From Brevundimonas sp. (GTDB lineage: Bacteria; Pseudomonadota; Alphaproteobacteria; Caulobacterales; Caulobacteraceae), in the NCBI RefSeq assembly GCF_004210735.1, contig NZ_SDZL01000021.1:1-64000 (forward strand): a stretch of DNA of 64,000 nucleotides. Direction: 5' to 3'. This document shows, piece by piece, positions 42,208-52,605 of this stretch. The notes below the pieces were generated by a model. The model searched no databases. It saw only the letters and a program-made list of their open reading frames with translations, and was not told the DNA's origin. Numbering within the stretch: the first letter of the stretch is position 1; each line of letters opens with the position of its first letter. Made by a program: the position numbers and the translations under genes.

Positions 42208-42263
42208 GCTGCATGGATGCCGAGGTCGCCGCTGTCACATCGTTCGCCAGGACCTCGCGCCGC

Positions 42264-42842
42264 ATGAGCGCCGACGGCGATGCGCCCGACGTCTTTGCGC
42301 ATGACCGCCTGATCGAGGCGGTGGCCCTGCGCCGTGACCGCGAGGCCTTCTCCGAACTGTTCGCCTATTTCGCGCCGCGCCTGAAGGCCTGGCTGATCAA
42401 GTCAGGCGCCACTGCGGCGGCGGCCGAGGACTTCGCCCAGGACGCCATGCTGACGGTCTGGCGCAAGGCTGATCTGTTCGATGCCCGCAAGGCGCGCGCC
42501 GCGACGTGGATCTTCACCATCGCCCGTAACCGACGCCTCGACATGCTGCGTCGCGACGCCCGCCCGCTGCCCACGCCCGAAATCGATCTGGCCGACGCCG
42601 GGCCGCCGCGACCGGACGATATTCTGGCCACGTCGCAGGACGCGGAACGCGTGCGCGACGCGCTGTCCCGTCTCAAGCCCGATCAGGTCGAGGTCCTGCG
42701 CCTCGCCTTCTTCATGGACAGCCCACATTCCGAAATCGCCCGGCGGCTGGACCTGCCGCTGGGCACCGTGAAATCCCGTATTCGTAACGCCATGATCAAG
42801 CTCCGCCTTATTCTTGAAGCCTCGCCCCAGGCGCCCCGATGA
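42264..42842 (+). CDS. rpoE: ECF sigma factor of the RpoE/ChrR (ECF11-like) group
   Basis: The 192-residue sigma factor has region 2 FSELFAYFAPRLKAWLIKSG, EDFAQDAMLTVWRKA and ATWIFTIARNRRLDMLRR. Region 4 is LKPDQVEVLRLAFFMDSPHS plus LDLPLGTVKSRIRNAMIKLR. The match and the downstream ChrR make this the singlet-oxygen sigma-E type. ATG 42264 is preferred because the promoter's -10 box ends at 42207; ATG 42213 would imply a leaderless message. The stop overlaps the ChrR start (ATGA). Confidence 0.9.
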   Translation: MSADGDAPDVFAHDRLIEAVALRRDREAFSELFAYFAPRLKAWLIKSGATAAAAEDFAQDAMLTVWRKADLFDARKARAATWIFTIARNRRLDMLRRDARPLPTPEIDLADAGPPRPDDILATSQDAERVRDALSRLKPDQVEVLRLAFFMDSPHSEIARRLDLPLGTVKSRIRNAMIKLRLILEASPQAPR

Positions 42843-43477
42843 ACCCAAACCGCAACCCGTCCGAAGATCGGCTGCTGGCCTATGCCGCCGGAACCCTCAG
42901 CCCGCCCGAGGCCGTGGTCGTCGCCGCCCACCTGGCGCTGCGCCCGGCCAACGACGCCTGGGTGCGCGAACTTCAGGCCGTGGGCGGAGAGCTCTTGAAC
43001 GAGACCACGCCGACATCCCTGTCCGACGACGCCCTGGCGCACGCTCTGGCGCGGATCGAGGTCGACGCCGGCGAGGCGGTTGTTCCGCCGCCGCTCAACG
43101 ACATGCCGGAATTGCCTGAACCGCTGCGGCGCTATGCGCTGGGGCCCTGGCGCTGGATCGGCCCCGGTATCCGGGCGCGCGACGTTCACGCCCCGCGCGA
43201 TGGCGCCTGCCGGGTCATCCTGCTGAGGATCGATCCTGGCCGCGAGACGCCGCGTCACACCCACGGCGGGGTTGAGCTGACCTGCGTCCTGTCAGGCGCC
43301 TACGCCACCGAAACCGAACGCTTCGACGTCGGCGATCTGGAGGAAGCGGACCATGACGTGCTGCACCAGCCGCGTGTCATGTCTGATGAACCTTGTCTCT
43401 GCGTCGTCGCCCTTGACGGCCAGATCCACCTCGACGGCTGGTTGGGGCGTCTGATGCAGCCCTTCGTGCGGTTGTGA
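42839..43477 (+). CDS. chrR: ChrR-family anti-sigma factor with degenerate zinc motif
   Basis: The 212-residue protein has the ChrR layout: an N-terminal anti-sigma domain with LLAYAAGTLSPPEAVVVAAH and a C-terminal cupin. In the standard ZAS domain His-x(24)-His-x3-Cys-x2-Cys binds zinc; here the segment reads HLALRPAND, so both Cys are replaced (Arg, Asn), and the first His is also missing. The cupin metal site is kept (PRHTHGGVEL, then HDVLHQP). It likely still binds sigma-E, but zinc cannot hold the N-domain in the usual way. Confidence 0.9.
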   Translation: MNPNRNPSEDRLLAYAAGTLSPPEAVVVAAHLALRPANDAWVRELQAVGGELLNETTPTSLSDDALAHALARIEVDAGEAVVPPPLNDMPELPEPLRRYALGPWRWIGPGIRARDVHAPRDGACRVILLRIDPGRETPRHTHGGVELTCVLSGAYATETERFDVGDLEEADHDVLHQPRVMSDEPCLCVVALDGQIHLDGWLGRLMQPFVRL

Positions 43478-44277
43478 TCCGTCTGCTGCCCTTGTGGGGT
43501 ACGGCGGCGCTCTTTCTCGTCGTGGTCATGAGTGCGGCCTGGCTGGTCCAGCGTCGGACGGGTCAGGGCGGCTGGGCCGACGCCTTCTGGTCCTTGGGTC
43601 TGGGTCTGGCGGGGGTCGGCGTCGCCCTGATCCCGCTAGATGGGGCCACCCCCACCGCCAGGCAGTGGCTGACCGCCGCGCTGATCGGCCTGTGGGGTCT
43701 GCGGCTGGGCCTGCACATCGCGCACCGCGCCGCCGGCGAGGCCGAAGACGCCCGCTATGCCCGACTGCGCACGGAATGGGGCGCGCGCTTTCAGGTCAGG
43801 ATGTTCGGCTTCCTGATGCTACAGGCCGGCGCCGCCGCCTTCCTGGCGCTCAGCGTCCTGCTGGCGGCGCGCAATCCGACCGCCGGCCTGACGCTGCAAG
43901 ACGGCCTCGCGACGCTGCTGTTCGTCGCCGCCCTGCTGGGCGAAGGCCTGGCCGACCGCCAACTGGCCGCCTTCAAGGCTGAACCCGCCAATCGGGGGCG
44001 CGTCTGCGACACCGGCCTGTGGGCGTGGTCCCGGCATCCCAACTACTTCTTTGAATGGCTGGGCTGGTGCGCCTGGCCGGTGTTCGCCGTCAACCTGGGC
44101 GGCGGCTGGCCGTGGGGCTGGCTGGCGCTGACCGGGCCGGCCTACATCTATTGGCTGCTGACGAAAGTGTCGGGCGTTCCCTTGCTCGAGGCCCATATGC
44201 GCCGGTCGCGGCCCGACGCCTTCGCCGCCTACGCCGCGCGCACCAGCCGCTTCTTCCCTCGCCCACCCAGGCGTTAG
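43474..44277 (+). CDS. DUF1295 (steroid 5-alpha-reductase-like) membrane protein
   Basis: The 267-residue protein has about six transmembrane helices and the DUF1295 C-terminal motif: RVCDTGLWAWSRHPNYFFEW, then a late LLTKVSGVPLLEAHM and RTSRFFPRPPRR. The family resembles steroid 5-alpha-reductases and isoprenylcysteine methyltransferases; here it may modify lipids with NADPH. GTG at 43474 overlaps the ChrR stop (GTGA), so it is the third gene of the sigE-chrR operon. Confidence 0.88.
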   Translation: MIRLLPLWGTAALFLVVVMSAAWLVQRRTGQGGWADAFWSLGLGLAGVGVALIPLDGATPTARQWLTAALIGLWGLRLGLHIAHRAAGEAEDARYARLRTEWGARFQVRMFGFLMLQAGAAAFLALSVLLAARNPTAGLTLQDGLATLLFVAALLGEGLADRQLAAFKAEPANRGRVCDTGLWAWSRHPNYFFEWLGWCAWPVFAVNLGGGWPWGWLALTGPAYIYWLLTKVSGVPLLEAHMRRSRPDAFAAYAARTSRFFPRPPRR

Positions 44278-44681
44278 ATTGCGCGCAGCACGCGCATGGC
44301 GATGGCGCAGGCGATCGCGGATGAACCGGCGCTGACGCAGACGCCCCAGGCCATGTCGATCAGCGACAGCTTCAAACTCCAGGTCTTCAGCGTGGCCAGG
44401 TTGGTCAGGTCATAGGTCCCGTAGGCGAACAGACCGAACAGCCCACCCCAAAGCAGCGCCTTCTTCCACCCGCCCTCCGCAAGGCCCGGTAGAACGGCGA
44501 AGATCGTCAGGCCTGCAGCGTAGAGGGCGTAAAAGGCGACGGCGGGCGCCAACCGGAATTTCTCCGCCAGCATGGACCCGATCAGCGGGCGATAAAGCCG
44601 GTCCCCCATGCTTCCCAGCCAGACCGTATCGATCACGGCGAAGACCGCCAGGGTCAGGGTGTAGGCGATGGCTATGTTCAT
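44274..44681 (-). CDS. DUF2177-family membrane protein
   Basis: The 135-residue protein has four transmembrane helices and the DUF2177 signs AVIDTVWLGSMGDRLYRPLI and GLFGLFAYGTYDLTNLATLK, then LSLIDMAWGV. Its role is unknown; DUF2177 genes are often near sigma-E lipid clusters. A TGATCC-N18-TATTGG promoter lies at 44706-44735, so it should be induced with the divergent operon. Its end overlaps the DUF1295 gene by 4 bases. Confidence 0.88.
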   Translation of the reverse strand: MNIAIAYTLTLAVFAVIDTVWLGSMGDRLYRPLIGSMLAEKFRLAPAVAFYALYAAGLTIFAVLPGLAEGGWKKALLWGGLFGLFAYGTYDLTNLATLKTWSLKLSLIDMAWGVCVSAGSSAIACAIAMRVLRAI

Positions 44682-44705
44682 GGCGCAGTTCCGTCAGCAT
44701 TCCGG

Positions 44706-44735
44706 CCAATACGCGCGGAAGGCCTCCATGGATCA
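44706..44735 (-). promoter_or_regulatory. Sigma-E type promoter upstream of the DUF2177 gene
   Basis: On the minus strand TGATCC (44735-44730) is followed after exactly 18 bases by TATTGG (44711-44706). This matches the element at 42178-42207 in the -35 hexamer, the spacing and five of six -10 bases. It lies 25 bases before the DUF2177 ATG (44681). Confidence 0.75.
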
Positions 44736-44742
44736 CAGCCCC

Positions 44743-46102
44743 TCACTCCCACTCGATGGTGCCGGGGGGCTTGGAGGTCACGTCATAGACGACGCGGTTG
44801 ACGCCGCGGACTTCGTTGATGATCCGCGTGGCCGTTTTCGCCAGAACATCCCAGGGGAACTGGTAGAAGTCGGCGGTCATGCCGTCGGTCGAGGTGACGG
44901 CGCGCAGGGCCAGCACCTTTTCATACGTCCGGGCGTCGCCCATCACGCCGACCGTTTTGACCGGCAGCAGCACGGCGAACGCCTGCCAGATGTCGTCGTA
45001 CAGACCGGCCTTGCGAATCTCTTCCAGATAGATGGCGTCGGCGTCTTGAAGTGTGGCGACGGCCTCGGGCGTGATTTCGCCGGGGATGCGGATGGCCAGG
45101 CCGGGTCCGGGGAACGGGTGGCGTCCCACGAAGGCGTCGGTCAGGCCCAGTTCGCGGCCCAGGGCGCGGACCTCGTCCTTGAACAGTTCGCGCAGCGGCT
45201 CGACCAGCTTCAGCTTCATATAGTCTGGCAGGCCGCCGACATTGTGGTGGCTCTTGATCACCGCCGACGGACCGCCCGAGGCCGAGACGCTTTCGATCAC
45301 GTCGGGATACAGCGTGCCCTGGGCCAGGAACTCGGCCCCCTCGATCTTGGCGGATTCACGGTCGAACACCTCGATGAACAGGCGACCGATGGTCTTGCGC
45401 TTGGTCTCGGGGTCCGAAACCCCCGCCAGTGCGCCCAGGAAATCCTGTGACGCATCAACGTGCACCAGCGGAATGTTATAGTGCTCGCGGAACAGCGTCG
45501 TGACTTGGGTCGCCTCGTCCTTGCGCAGCAGGCCGGTGTCCACGAAGACGCAGGTCAGCTGGTCGCCAATGGCCTCGTGGATCAGCACCGCGGCGACCGA
45601 GCTGTCGACACCGCCCGACAGGCCGCAGATCACCTTGGCGTCGCCGACCTGTTCGCGGATCTGGGCGATCTTCTCGTCGCGATAGGCGGCCATGGTCCAG
45701 TCGCCCTTCAGCCCGGCCACGCCGAACAGGAAGTTGCGATAGATTTCGGCCGATCTCGGCGCGGCCGAACTCGCGGTGATGGCCGCCCTCGACCTTGCCG
45801 CCCAGCACGTCGCACAGCAGCTGCTGGCCGTAGCAGATGGCCAGCATCGGCAGGCCCAGATCGAACAGCTTCTTGCCGATGCGCGGGCTGTCCGCCTCCA
45901 GCACGCTGGCTGGTCCGCCCGACAGGATGATGGCCCTGGGCTTCAGCACGTCGGCCGCAGCCTCGGCCTTGTCGAACGGATGAATCTCGCAATAGACGTT
46001 CGCCTCGCGCAGGCGCCGGGCGATCAGCTGGGTCACCTGGCTGCCGAAATCGACGATCAGGACGGCTTCGTGGGCCAAGGCGGGAATGTGCGGCGCGGTC
46101 AT
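44743..46102 (-). pseudogene. guaA: GMP synthase with internal deletion and frameshift
   Basis: GuaA turns XMP into GMP with glutamine and ATP. The N-terminal glutaminase starts at ATG 46102 and shows the nucleophile [11 protein letters not shown], but after [12 protein letters not shown] (near 45757) the frame breaks. Homology resumes in another frame at [18 protein letters not shown] (near 45742). About 70 residues are missing, including the GVQFHPE segment with catalytic His and Glu. The shifted N-terminal frame runs on to 45476. The ATP-pyrophosphatase and dimerisation part (from GTG 45720 or ATG 45693 to 44743) is intact, with P-loop [10 protein letters not shown] and the end PPGTIEWE. 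It could still work with ammonia if translated. An assembly error is also possible. Confidence 0.85.
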
Positions 46103-46836
46103 CAGGTCTCGGAGTCCGAAGCGGGCGTGGAGGGTGTCGGTTCTTGGCTGTCAAAGACAGCGGGATCAAGCCGCAGGGCGGGCACACAGGCCAGGGCGCT
46201 CAGCCCCTCACGGCCCATCACCTCGGTCAGCTTGTCCCAGGCCAGGGCCAGGTTGCGATCGACCTGACCCAGGGTCGCGGTCCAGTCGTCCAGGGCGGTC
46301 AGATCGGTCCGGCCGTCGCTGACGCCGCGCAGGGCGACCAGCGGCACGCCGAAGGTCTGGGCCACGCGCAGCAGGGCATAGGTCTCCATGTCCACCATGT
46401 CGGCGGCGATGGCGTCATAGGCGGCGCCGGAGATGATGTCCCCCCCGGTCGATAGCCGCGCGGTCGGAATCCCCGGCACGGGGCACGGCAGCGCCAGCAC
46501 CGACGGCAGGTCCAGATACGGCGTCACCCCCTTGGCGAAGCCCAGCGGGCTGGCGTCCATGTCGCGATAGCCGACCTGCGACACCTGATAAACGGCCGCG
46601 TGCTCCAGATCGCGCGACCCGCACGAGCCCAGCGACACGATCAGGTCCGGCATGGAATCCCCCGCCTCCAGCCGCGACAGGGTGGCGGTCAGGGCGATGG
46701 CCGCCTCGACCGGGCCGATGCCGGTGATCAGGGGCGAGATACGCTCTCGCAGGGCCGGGCCGTACTCCTGCTCGGCCGCCATGACGGGCAGGACGGCGAT
46801 TTCGCCGACGCCATCCCGGGGGCCGGCGCCCGTCAT
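46102..46836 (-). CDS. 5'-methylthioadenosine/S-adenosylhomocysteine nucleosidase family
   Basis: The 244-residue product has the nucleoside-phosphorylase fold of MtnN-type enzymes: [17 protein letters not shown], the strand [18 protein letters not shown], the purine pocket and catalytic [12 protein letters not shown] and VSDGRTD. It should hydrolyse MTA or SAH and release adenine. It is placed between rsmB and guaA in the guanine operon, which links SAM by-product recycling to purine salvage. ATG 46836 overlaps the rsmB stop. Confidence 0.85.
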   Translation of the reverse strand: MTGAGPRDGVGEIAVLPVMAAEQEYGPALRERISPLITGIGPVEAAIALTATLSRLEAGDSMPDLIVSLGSCGSRDLEHAAVYQVSQVGYRDMDASPLGFAKGVTPYLDLPSVLALPCPVPGIPTARLSTGGDIISGAAYDAIAADMVDMETYALLRVAQTFGVPLVALRGVSDGRTDLTALDDWTATLGQVDRNLALAWDKLTEVMGREGLSALACVPALRLDPAVFDSQEPTPSTPASDSET

Positions 46837-48134
46837 GCCGCCCGCTCGTACAGGGCGACGAAGAAGCCGTCGGTCCCGGCGGTGAGCGGCGACAGCCGCA
46901 GCCGATGCCCCTGCGCCAGTTCGCCCAGTCGTGCGCGGGCGGCGTCGGTCAGACCGGGCGCCGTCAGAGCGTCGGCGATCGGAACAGGCCGGAAGTCATC
47001 GTGCGCGGCCTCGAACGCATCGGCCGTGGCCTCGTTCTCGCGGCTCAGCATCGAACAGGTGACGAAGACCAGCCGCCCGCCCGGCCGCACCAGCTGCGCC
47101 GCCTGGCCCAGGATACGCACCTGCAACGCATGCAGGCGCTCGACCTCGTCCGGGGTCAGACGCCAGGCGTCCTCCGGATGACGGCGCCAGGTGCCCGAGC
47201 CCGAGCACGGCGCATCGACGAAGACCAGGTCGGCCTGATTGTTCAGATCCTCGATCCCGCCGCCGTTCTGACCCAGCAGGCGCAGGTCCGCCTCGATCCC
47301 GGCGCGCTCCAGCCGGGGCCGGATGTTGTTCAGTCGCTTCTGCACGACATCGCCGGCGACCAGAGTCCCCTGCCCGGCCATGGCCTGGGCCAGGCCCAGC
47401 GTCTTGCCGCCGCCACCCGCGCAATAGTCGACCACCGTCGTGCCGGGCTGCGCGGCCGCCAGCCAGCAGGCCAGCTGACTGCCCTCGTCCTGAATCTCGA
47501 ACCGGCCGGCCTTGAAGCCGTCCAGCGCCTGGATGTTCGGCGGCGGCTCGGACGTCAGGCGCAGCCCCCATTCGGACCACGGCGTGCGCTCGGGCGTTAG
47601 GCCCGCCGCGCGCAACTCGGCCTCGACCTCTTCCACCGTGGCCACGGCGCCGTTGACCCGCAGGTCGATGGGCGCGCGCGGGACCATCAGCTCGTGCGCC
47701 TCCTCGGCCCAGCGGTCGCCGAAGGTCGCCTTGAAATCCTCGACCACGAACTCGGGCAGGCCCGCCGCGACCCAGCCGGGCAGCTCGCCCGCCGGGGCGG
47801 TGATGCGCGACCGCTCCTGTTTCGACAGCGGGCGGGGACCATAACCCTCGCCCGAGTGCAGGGCTTCGATCTCTTCCAGAGACAGCCCGTCGATCAGCGA
47901 CAGCGAGCCGATGACCAGAGCCCGGCCATCCTCGCGGCCGCCCATGGCCCAGACCAGCCGGCCGCGGGCGCGCAGCACGCGGTACACCCGGTCGGCGACG
48001 GCGCGACGATCCTTGGACCCCGCATAACGGTTCTGCTGGCCCCAGGCTTTCAGCACGGCCTCGGCCGGCTGACGGCTCTGGGTAATGCTGTCCAGGACGG
48101 AGGCGGCGGCGGCGAGGCGGGCGGAAGGGGTCAA
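46833..48134 (-). CDS. rsmB: 16S rRNA m5C methyltransferase, RsmB/NOP family
   Basis: The 433-residue enzyme has an N-terminal RsmB-type RNA-binding domain and a C-terminal Rossmann methyltransferase with VVDYCAGGGGKTLGLAQAM, DAPCSGSGTWRRHP (catalytic Cys) and FVTCSMLSRE (second Cys). The closest role is cytosine-5 methylation of 16S rRNA. The start is TTG at 48134; there is no upstream in-frame ATG before the previous gene. Overlaps (ATGA) with the nucleosidase gene show an operon. Confidence 0.9.
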   Translation of the reverse strand: MTPSARLAAAASVLDSITQSRQPAEAVLKAWGQQNRYAGSKDRRAVADRVYRVLRARGRLVWAMGGREDGRALVIGSLSLIDGLSLEEIEALHSGEGYGPRPLSKQERSRITAPAGELPGWVAAGLPEFVVEDFKATFGDRWAEEAHELMVPRAPIDLRVNGAVATVEEVEAELRAAGLTPERTPWSEWGLRLTSEPPPNIQALDGFKAGRFEIQDEGSQLACWLAAAQPGTTVVDYCAGGGGKTLGLAQAMAGQGTLVAGDVVQKRLNNIRPRLERAGIEADLRLLGQNGGGIEDLNNQADLVFVDAPCSGSGTWRRHPEDAWRLTPDEVERLHALQVRILGQAAQLVRPGGRLVFVTCSMLSRENEATADAFEAAHDDFRPVPIADALTAPGLTDAARARLGELAQGHRLRLSPLTAGTDGFFVALYERAA

Positions 48135-48143
48135 TACAGGCTT

Positions 48144-48536
48144 TCAGATAAAGAGGGCGGTCAGGATCATGAGCAGGCCCGCGAACGAAACCATCCAGAC
48201 CATTGACCGGACATAGGGGATGCCCAGGGCGTATATGGGCACGAAGAGCACGCGACCCCAGAAATAAAGGGCGGCGCCCCAGGCGGTCAGGGCGCCGTTC
48301 CGGTCCGCCAGATGGGCGATCAGCACGGCGCCGATGAACAGCGGCAGGGTCTCATACAGATTGGCCTGCGCCCGTTCGAAGCGGCCGGTCAGCGGCCGCG
48401 TCGAGGCGGGCGTGTCATCCCGCGCCCCCGCGTTCCATTTGGCGCCGAACTCGGCCGTTCGGGCGCCGGCAGGCAGGAAGATCTGCACCAGAGCCAGGAT
48501 CAGTGTCAGCGCCAGCCAGGTAAGCTCGATCGTCAT
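48144..48536 (-). CDS. MAPEG-family membrane protein
   Basis: The 130-residue protein has four transmembrane helices. The MAPEG signature is RFERAQANLYETLPLFIGAV, with the Glu and Arg typical of the family, preceded by GARDDTP and followed by a YALGIPYVRSMVWMVSFAG end. MAPEG proteins include glutathione-dependent enzymes, but the bacterial branch is mostly uncharacterised. It lies between guaB and rsmB on one strand. Confidence 0.9.
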   Translation of the reverse strand: MTIELTWLALTLILALVQIFLPAGARTAEFGAKWNAGARDDTPASTRPLTGRFERAQANLYETLPLFIGAVLIAHLADRNGALTAWGAALYFWGRVLFVPIYALGIPYVRSMVWMVSFAGLLMILTALFI

Positions 48537-48539
48537 GGA

Positions 48540-50670
<2,131 letters not shown>

Positions 50671-50674
<4 letters not shown>

Positions 50675-51267
50675 ATCGACGTGCGCCGGAAGGCGTCATA
50701 GACGTGCGTCGAATCCGGAAACGCCACCCGCGAGGGCTGCCCCGCAAAATCCGTCCTGGCATATAGTTCATCGGTAAGACCCGCCGCGACCGGATCGTCG
50801 ATCCTGTCCGTATTCCATCCCAGCAGCATCAGGCCGCCCGGACGCAGTATCTTCGCCAGCGCCGTTAGCGCGCGTTGCTGATCCTCCGGCGCATCTACGC
50901 CAAAACCCAGAACCCCGTTGAAGATGATGGTGTCGAAGATCATGTCGCTGAACAGGCGGTCGATCTCGCAGACATCACCCGTGCGATGCCGCCCCGACTG
51001 GCCCCAGCGCGCGGCTTGGGGATCGACGTCGGTGGTCCAGACCTCCCCGCCGCCGGACGCCAGAACAGCGTAGTTCTCGGCGGTATAAGGACGGGTGCCG
51101 ACCCACAGAATGCGCCCGCCCGCCTCGGCCACGGCCGGCAGATAGGCATTCGCCAGCATCCGTCGATCCGGCAAATGGGCGATGTCCCGCGTCTCCTCGC
51201 GCGCACGGGCGCGATCGGCGCGCGCCGGTCCAAGGATCACTCGACTGAGTAGATAAGCCCCTCGCAT
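50671..51267 (-). CDS. Class I SAM-dependent methyltransferase-like protein
   Basis: The 198-residue protein has a Rossmann core: ILWVGTRPYTAENYAVLASG as motif I, the acidic VWTTDVDPQAARWG, then FDTIIFNGVLGFGVDAPEDQ and LRPGGLMLLGWN. The Gly-rich loop is altered (VGTRPYT rather than GxGxG), so SAM binding is probable but not certain. I chose ATG at 51267. It overlaps the convergent DUF2061 gene by 4 bases. The substrate is unknown. Confidence 0.7.
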
Positions 51268-51331
51268 CCGTCCCGAATAGCAAGGGTTCAAGAACAAACC
51301 CTCACCACTGCCCGGATGAGGCGATCTGCCG

Positions 51332-52042
51332 CTAGCGCTTGTTCAGCGCGACCAGAAAGACCTCGGCGCTGCCCTTGCGGCTGGATTCCGGCTTGACGTA
51401 TTTCACCGTCTCGAACTCCTCGCGCAGGCGCGCCAGCACCCCGCCGGCGTCGCCGCCCTGGAAATTCTTGGACACGAAATTCCCGCCCGGTTTCAGCGTG
51501 CGGATGGCGAAGTCGGCCGCGATCTCGATCAGGGCGATGATCTTCAGGTGATCGGTCTGGCGATGGCCGACGGTGTTGTGCGCCATGTCCGACAGCACAA
51601 GGTCCGGCCGTCCGCCGATGGCGTCGATCATCTGCTGGTCCACGCCGGGATGGGTGAAATCCGCCTGAATCAGGGTCGCGCCGGGGATCGGTTCGATCAT
51701 CAGCAGGTCGACGCCGGCCACCGCCGTGGCGCCGCGATCCAGCGCCACCTGGATCCAGCCACCCGGCGCCGCGCCCAGATCGATGACCCGTGAGCCGCGC
51801 TTTATCAGGCTGAACCGGTCGTCGATCTCAATCAGCTTGAAAGCCGCGCGGCTGCGCCAGCCCTCGGCGCGGGCGCGCTCGGACCATTTGTCGGCCAGCT
51901 GGCGCTTGATCCATTGCTGGCTGGACATCGACTTGGTGTCGGCGGTCTTGATCTTCTGGCCCATGCCGCGCCCGGCGGCCGTGCCGCCCGTGGGCGGCCG
52001 CACCATTCGGCGGCGTTCGGCAGGCTTTTCGTCTTCGCTCAT
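51332..52042 (-). CDS. rlmE: 23S rRNA (uridine-2'-O)-methyltransferase
   Basis: RlmE (RrmJ/FtsJ) methylates U2552 of the 23S rRNA A-loop. The catalytic K-D-K-E set is visible: RSRAAFKLIEID, VLSDMAHN, PGGNFVSKNFQGG and SSRKGSAEVFLVA. The SAM motif is VIDLGAAPGGW. Its 236 residues include a basic N-terminal extension of about 40 residues common in Alphaproteobacteria. ATG 52042 is chosen over 52051 for its position. Confidence 0.94.
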   Translation of the reverse strand: MSEDEKPAERRRMVRPPTGGTAAGRGMGQKIKTADTKSMSSQQWIKRQLADKWSERARAEGWRSRAAFKLIEIDDRFSLIKRGSRVIDLGAAPGGWIQVALDRGATAVAGVDLLMIEPIPGATLIQADFTHPGVDQQMIDAIGGRPDLVLSDMAHNTVGHRQTDHLKIIALIEIAADFAIRTLKPGGNFVSKNFQGGDAGGVLARLREEFETVKYVKPESSRKGSAEVFLVALNKR

Positions 52043-52122
52043 GCTTCCCACATAGCGGCGACAGCGTTCAGCGGCTATGACCCGCGCATAATTCTGGCCC
52101 GCACATTCACAAGGAGCGCCCC

Positions 52123-52587
52123 ATGGCCGACCAAACCCTGACCTTCACCCTGGACACCGGCGACGGCGCCGAGCGCGACGTGGTGATCAAGCTGCGCGAC
52201 GATCTGGCCCCCGGCCACGTCGCCCGCATCACCGAGCTGGCCTCGGAAGGTTTCTATGACGGCGTCGTCTTCCACCGCGTCATCCCCGGCTTCATGGCCC
52301 AGGGCGGCGATCCGACCGGCACCGGCACCTCGGGTTCGAAAAAGCCGAACCTGAAGGCCGAGTTCTCGAAAGAGCCGCACGTTCGCGGCGTTTGCTCGAT
52401 GGCCCGCACCTCGGACCCCAACAGCGCCAACTCGCAATTCTTCATCTGCTTCGACGACGCCCGCTTCCTGGACGGCCAGTACACCGTCTGGGGCGAAGTG
52501 ATCGAAGGCATGGACCACGTCGACGCCCTGCCCAAGGGCGAACCGCCCCGCGCGCCGGGCAAGATCGTCAAGGCGACCGTCGCCTGA
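52123..52587 (+). CDS. ppiB: Cytoplasmic peptidyl-prolyl cis-trans isomerase (cyclophilin)
   Basis: The 154-residue single-domain cyclophilin has the active-site segments VVFHRVIPGFMAQGGDPTG, CSMARTSDPNSANSQFFICF and VWGEVIEGMDHVD. The catalytic Arg is in FHRVIPGF. No signal peptide is present, so it acts in the cytoplasm. ACAAGGAGCGCCCC lies directly before the ATG, a strong ribosome site. Confidence 0.94.
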   Translation: MADQTLTFTLDTGDGAERDVVIKLRDDLAPGHVARITELASEGFYDGVVFHRVIPGFMAQGGDPTGTGTSGSKKPNLKAEFSKEPHVRGVCSMARTSDPNSANSQFFICFDDARFLDGQYTVWGEVIEGMDHVDALPKGEPPRAPGKIVKATVA

Positions 52588-52605
52588 TCTGATGGTGGCG
52601 GGGGC

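Noticed and set aside
42213-42263. N-terminal extension of the sigma-E protein from ATG 42213
   Set aside because: The promoter -10 box ends at 42207, so this codon would have no leader. The extra residues are not part of the conserved sigma fold.
45476-45741. Continuation of the guaA N-terminal frame as a distinct protein
   Set aside because: After the break it is read antisense to nothing known and out of frame over the ATP-pyrophosphatase gene; its Arg-rich translation has no homology.
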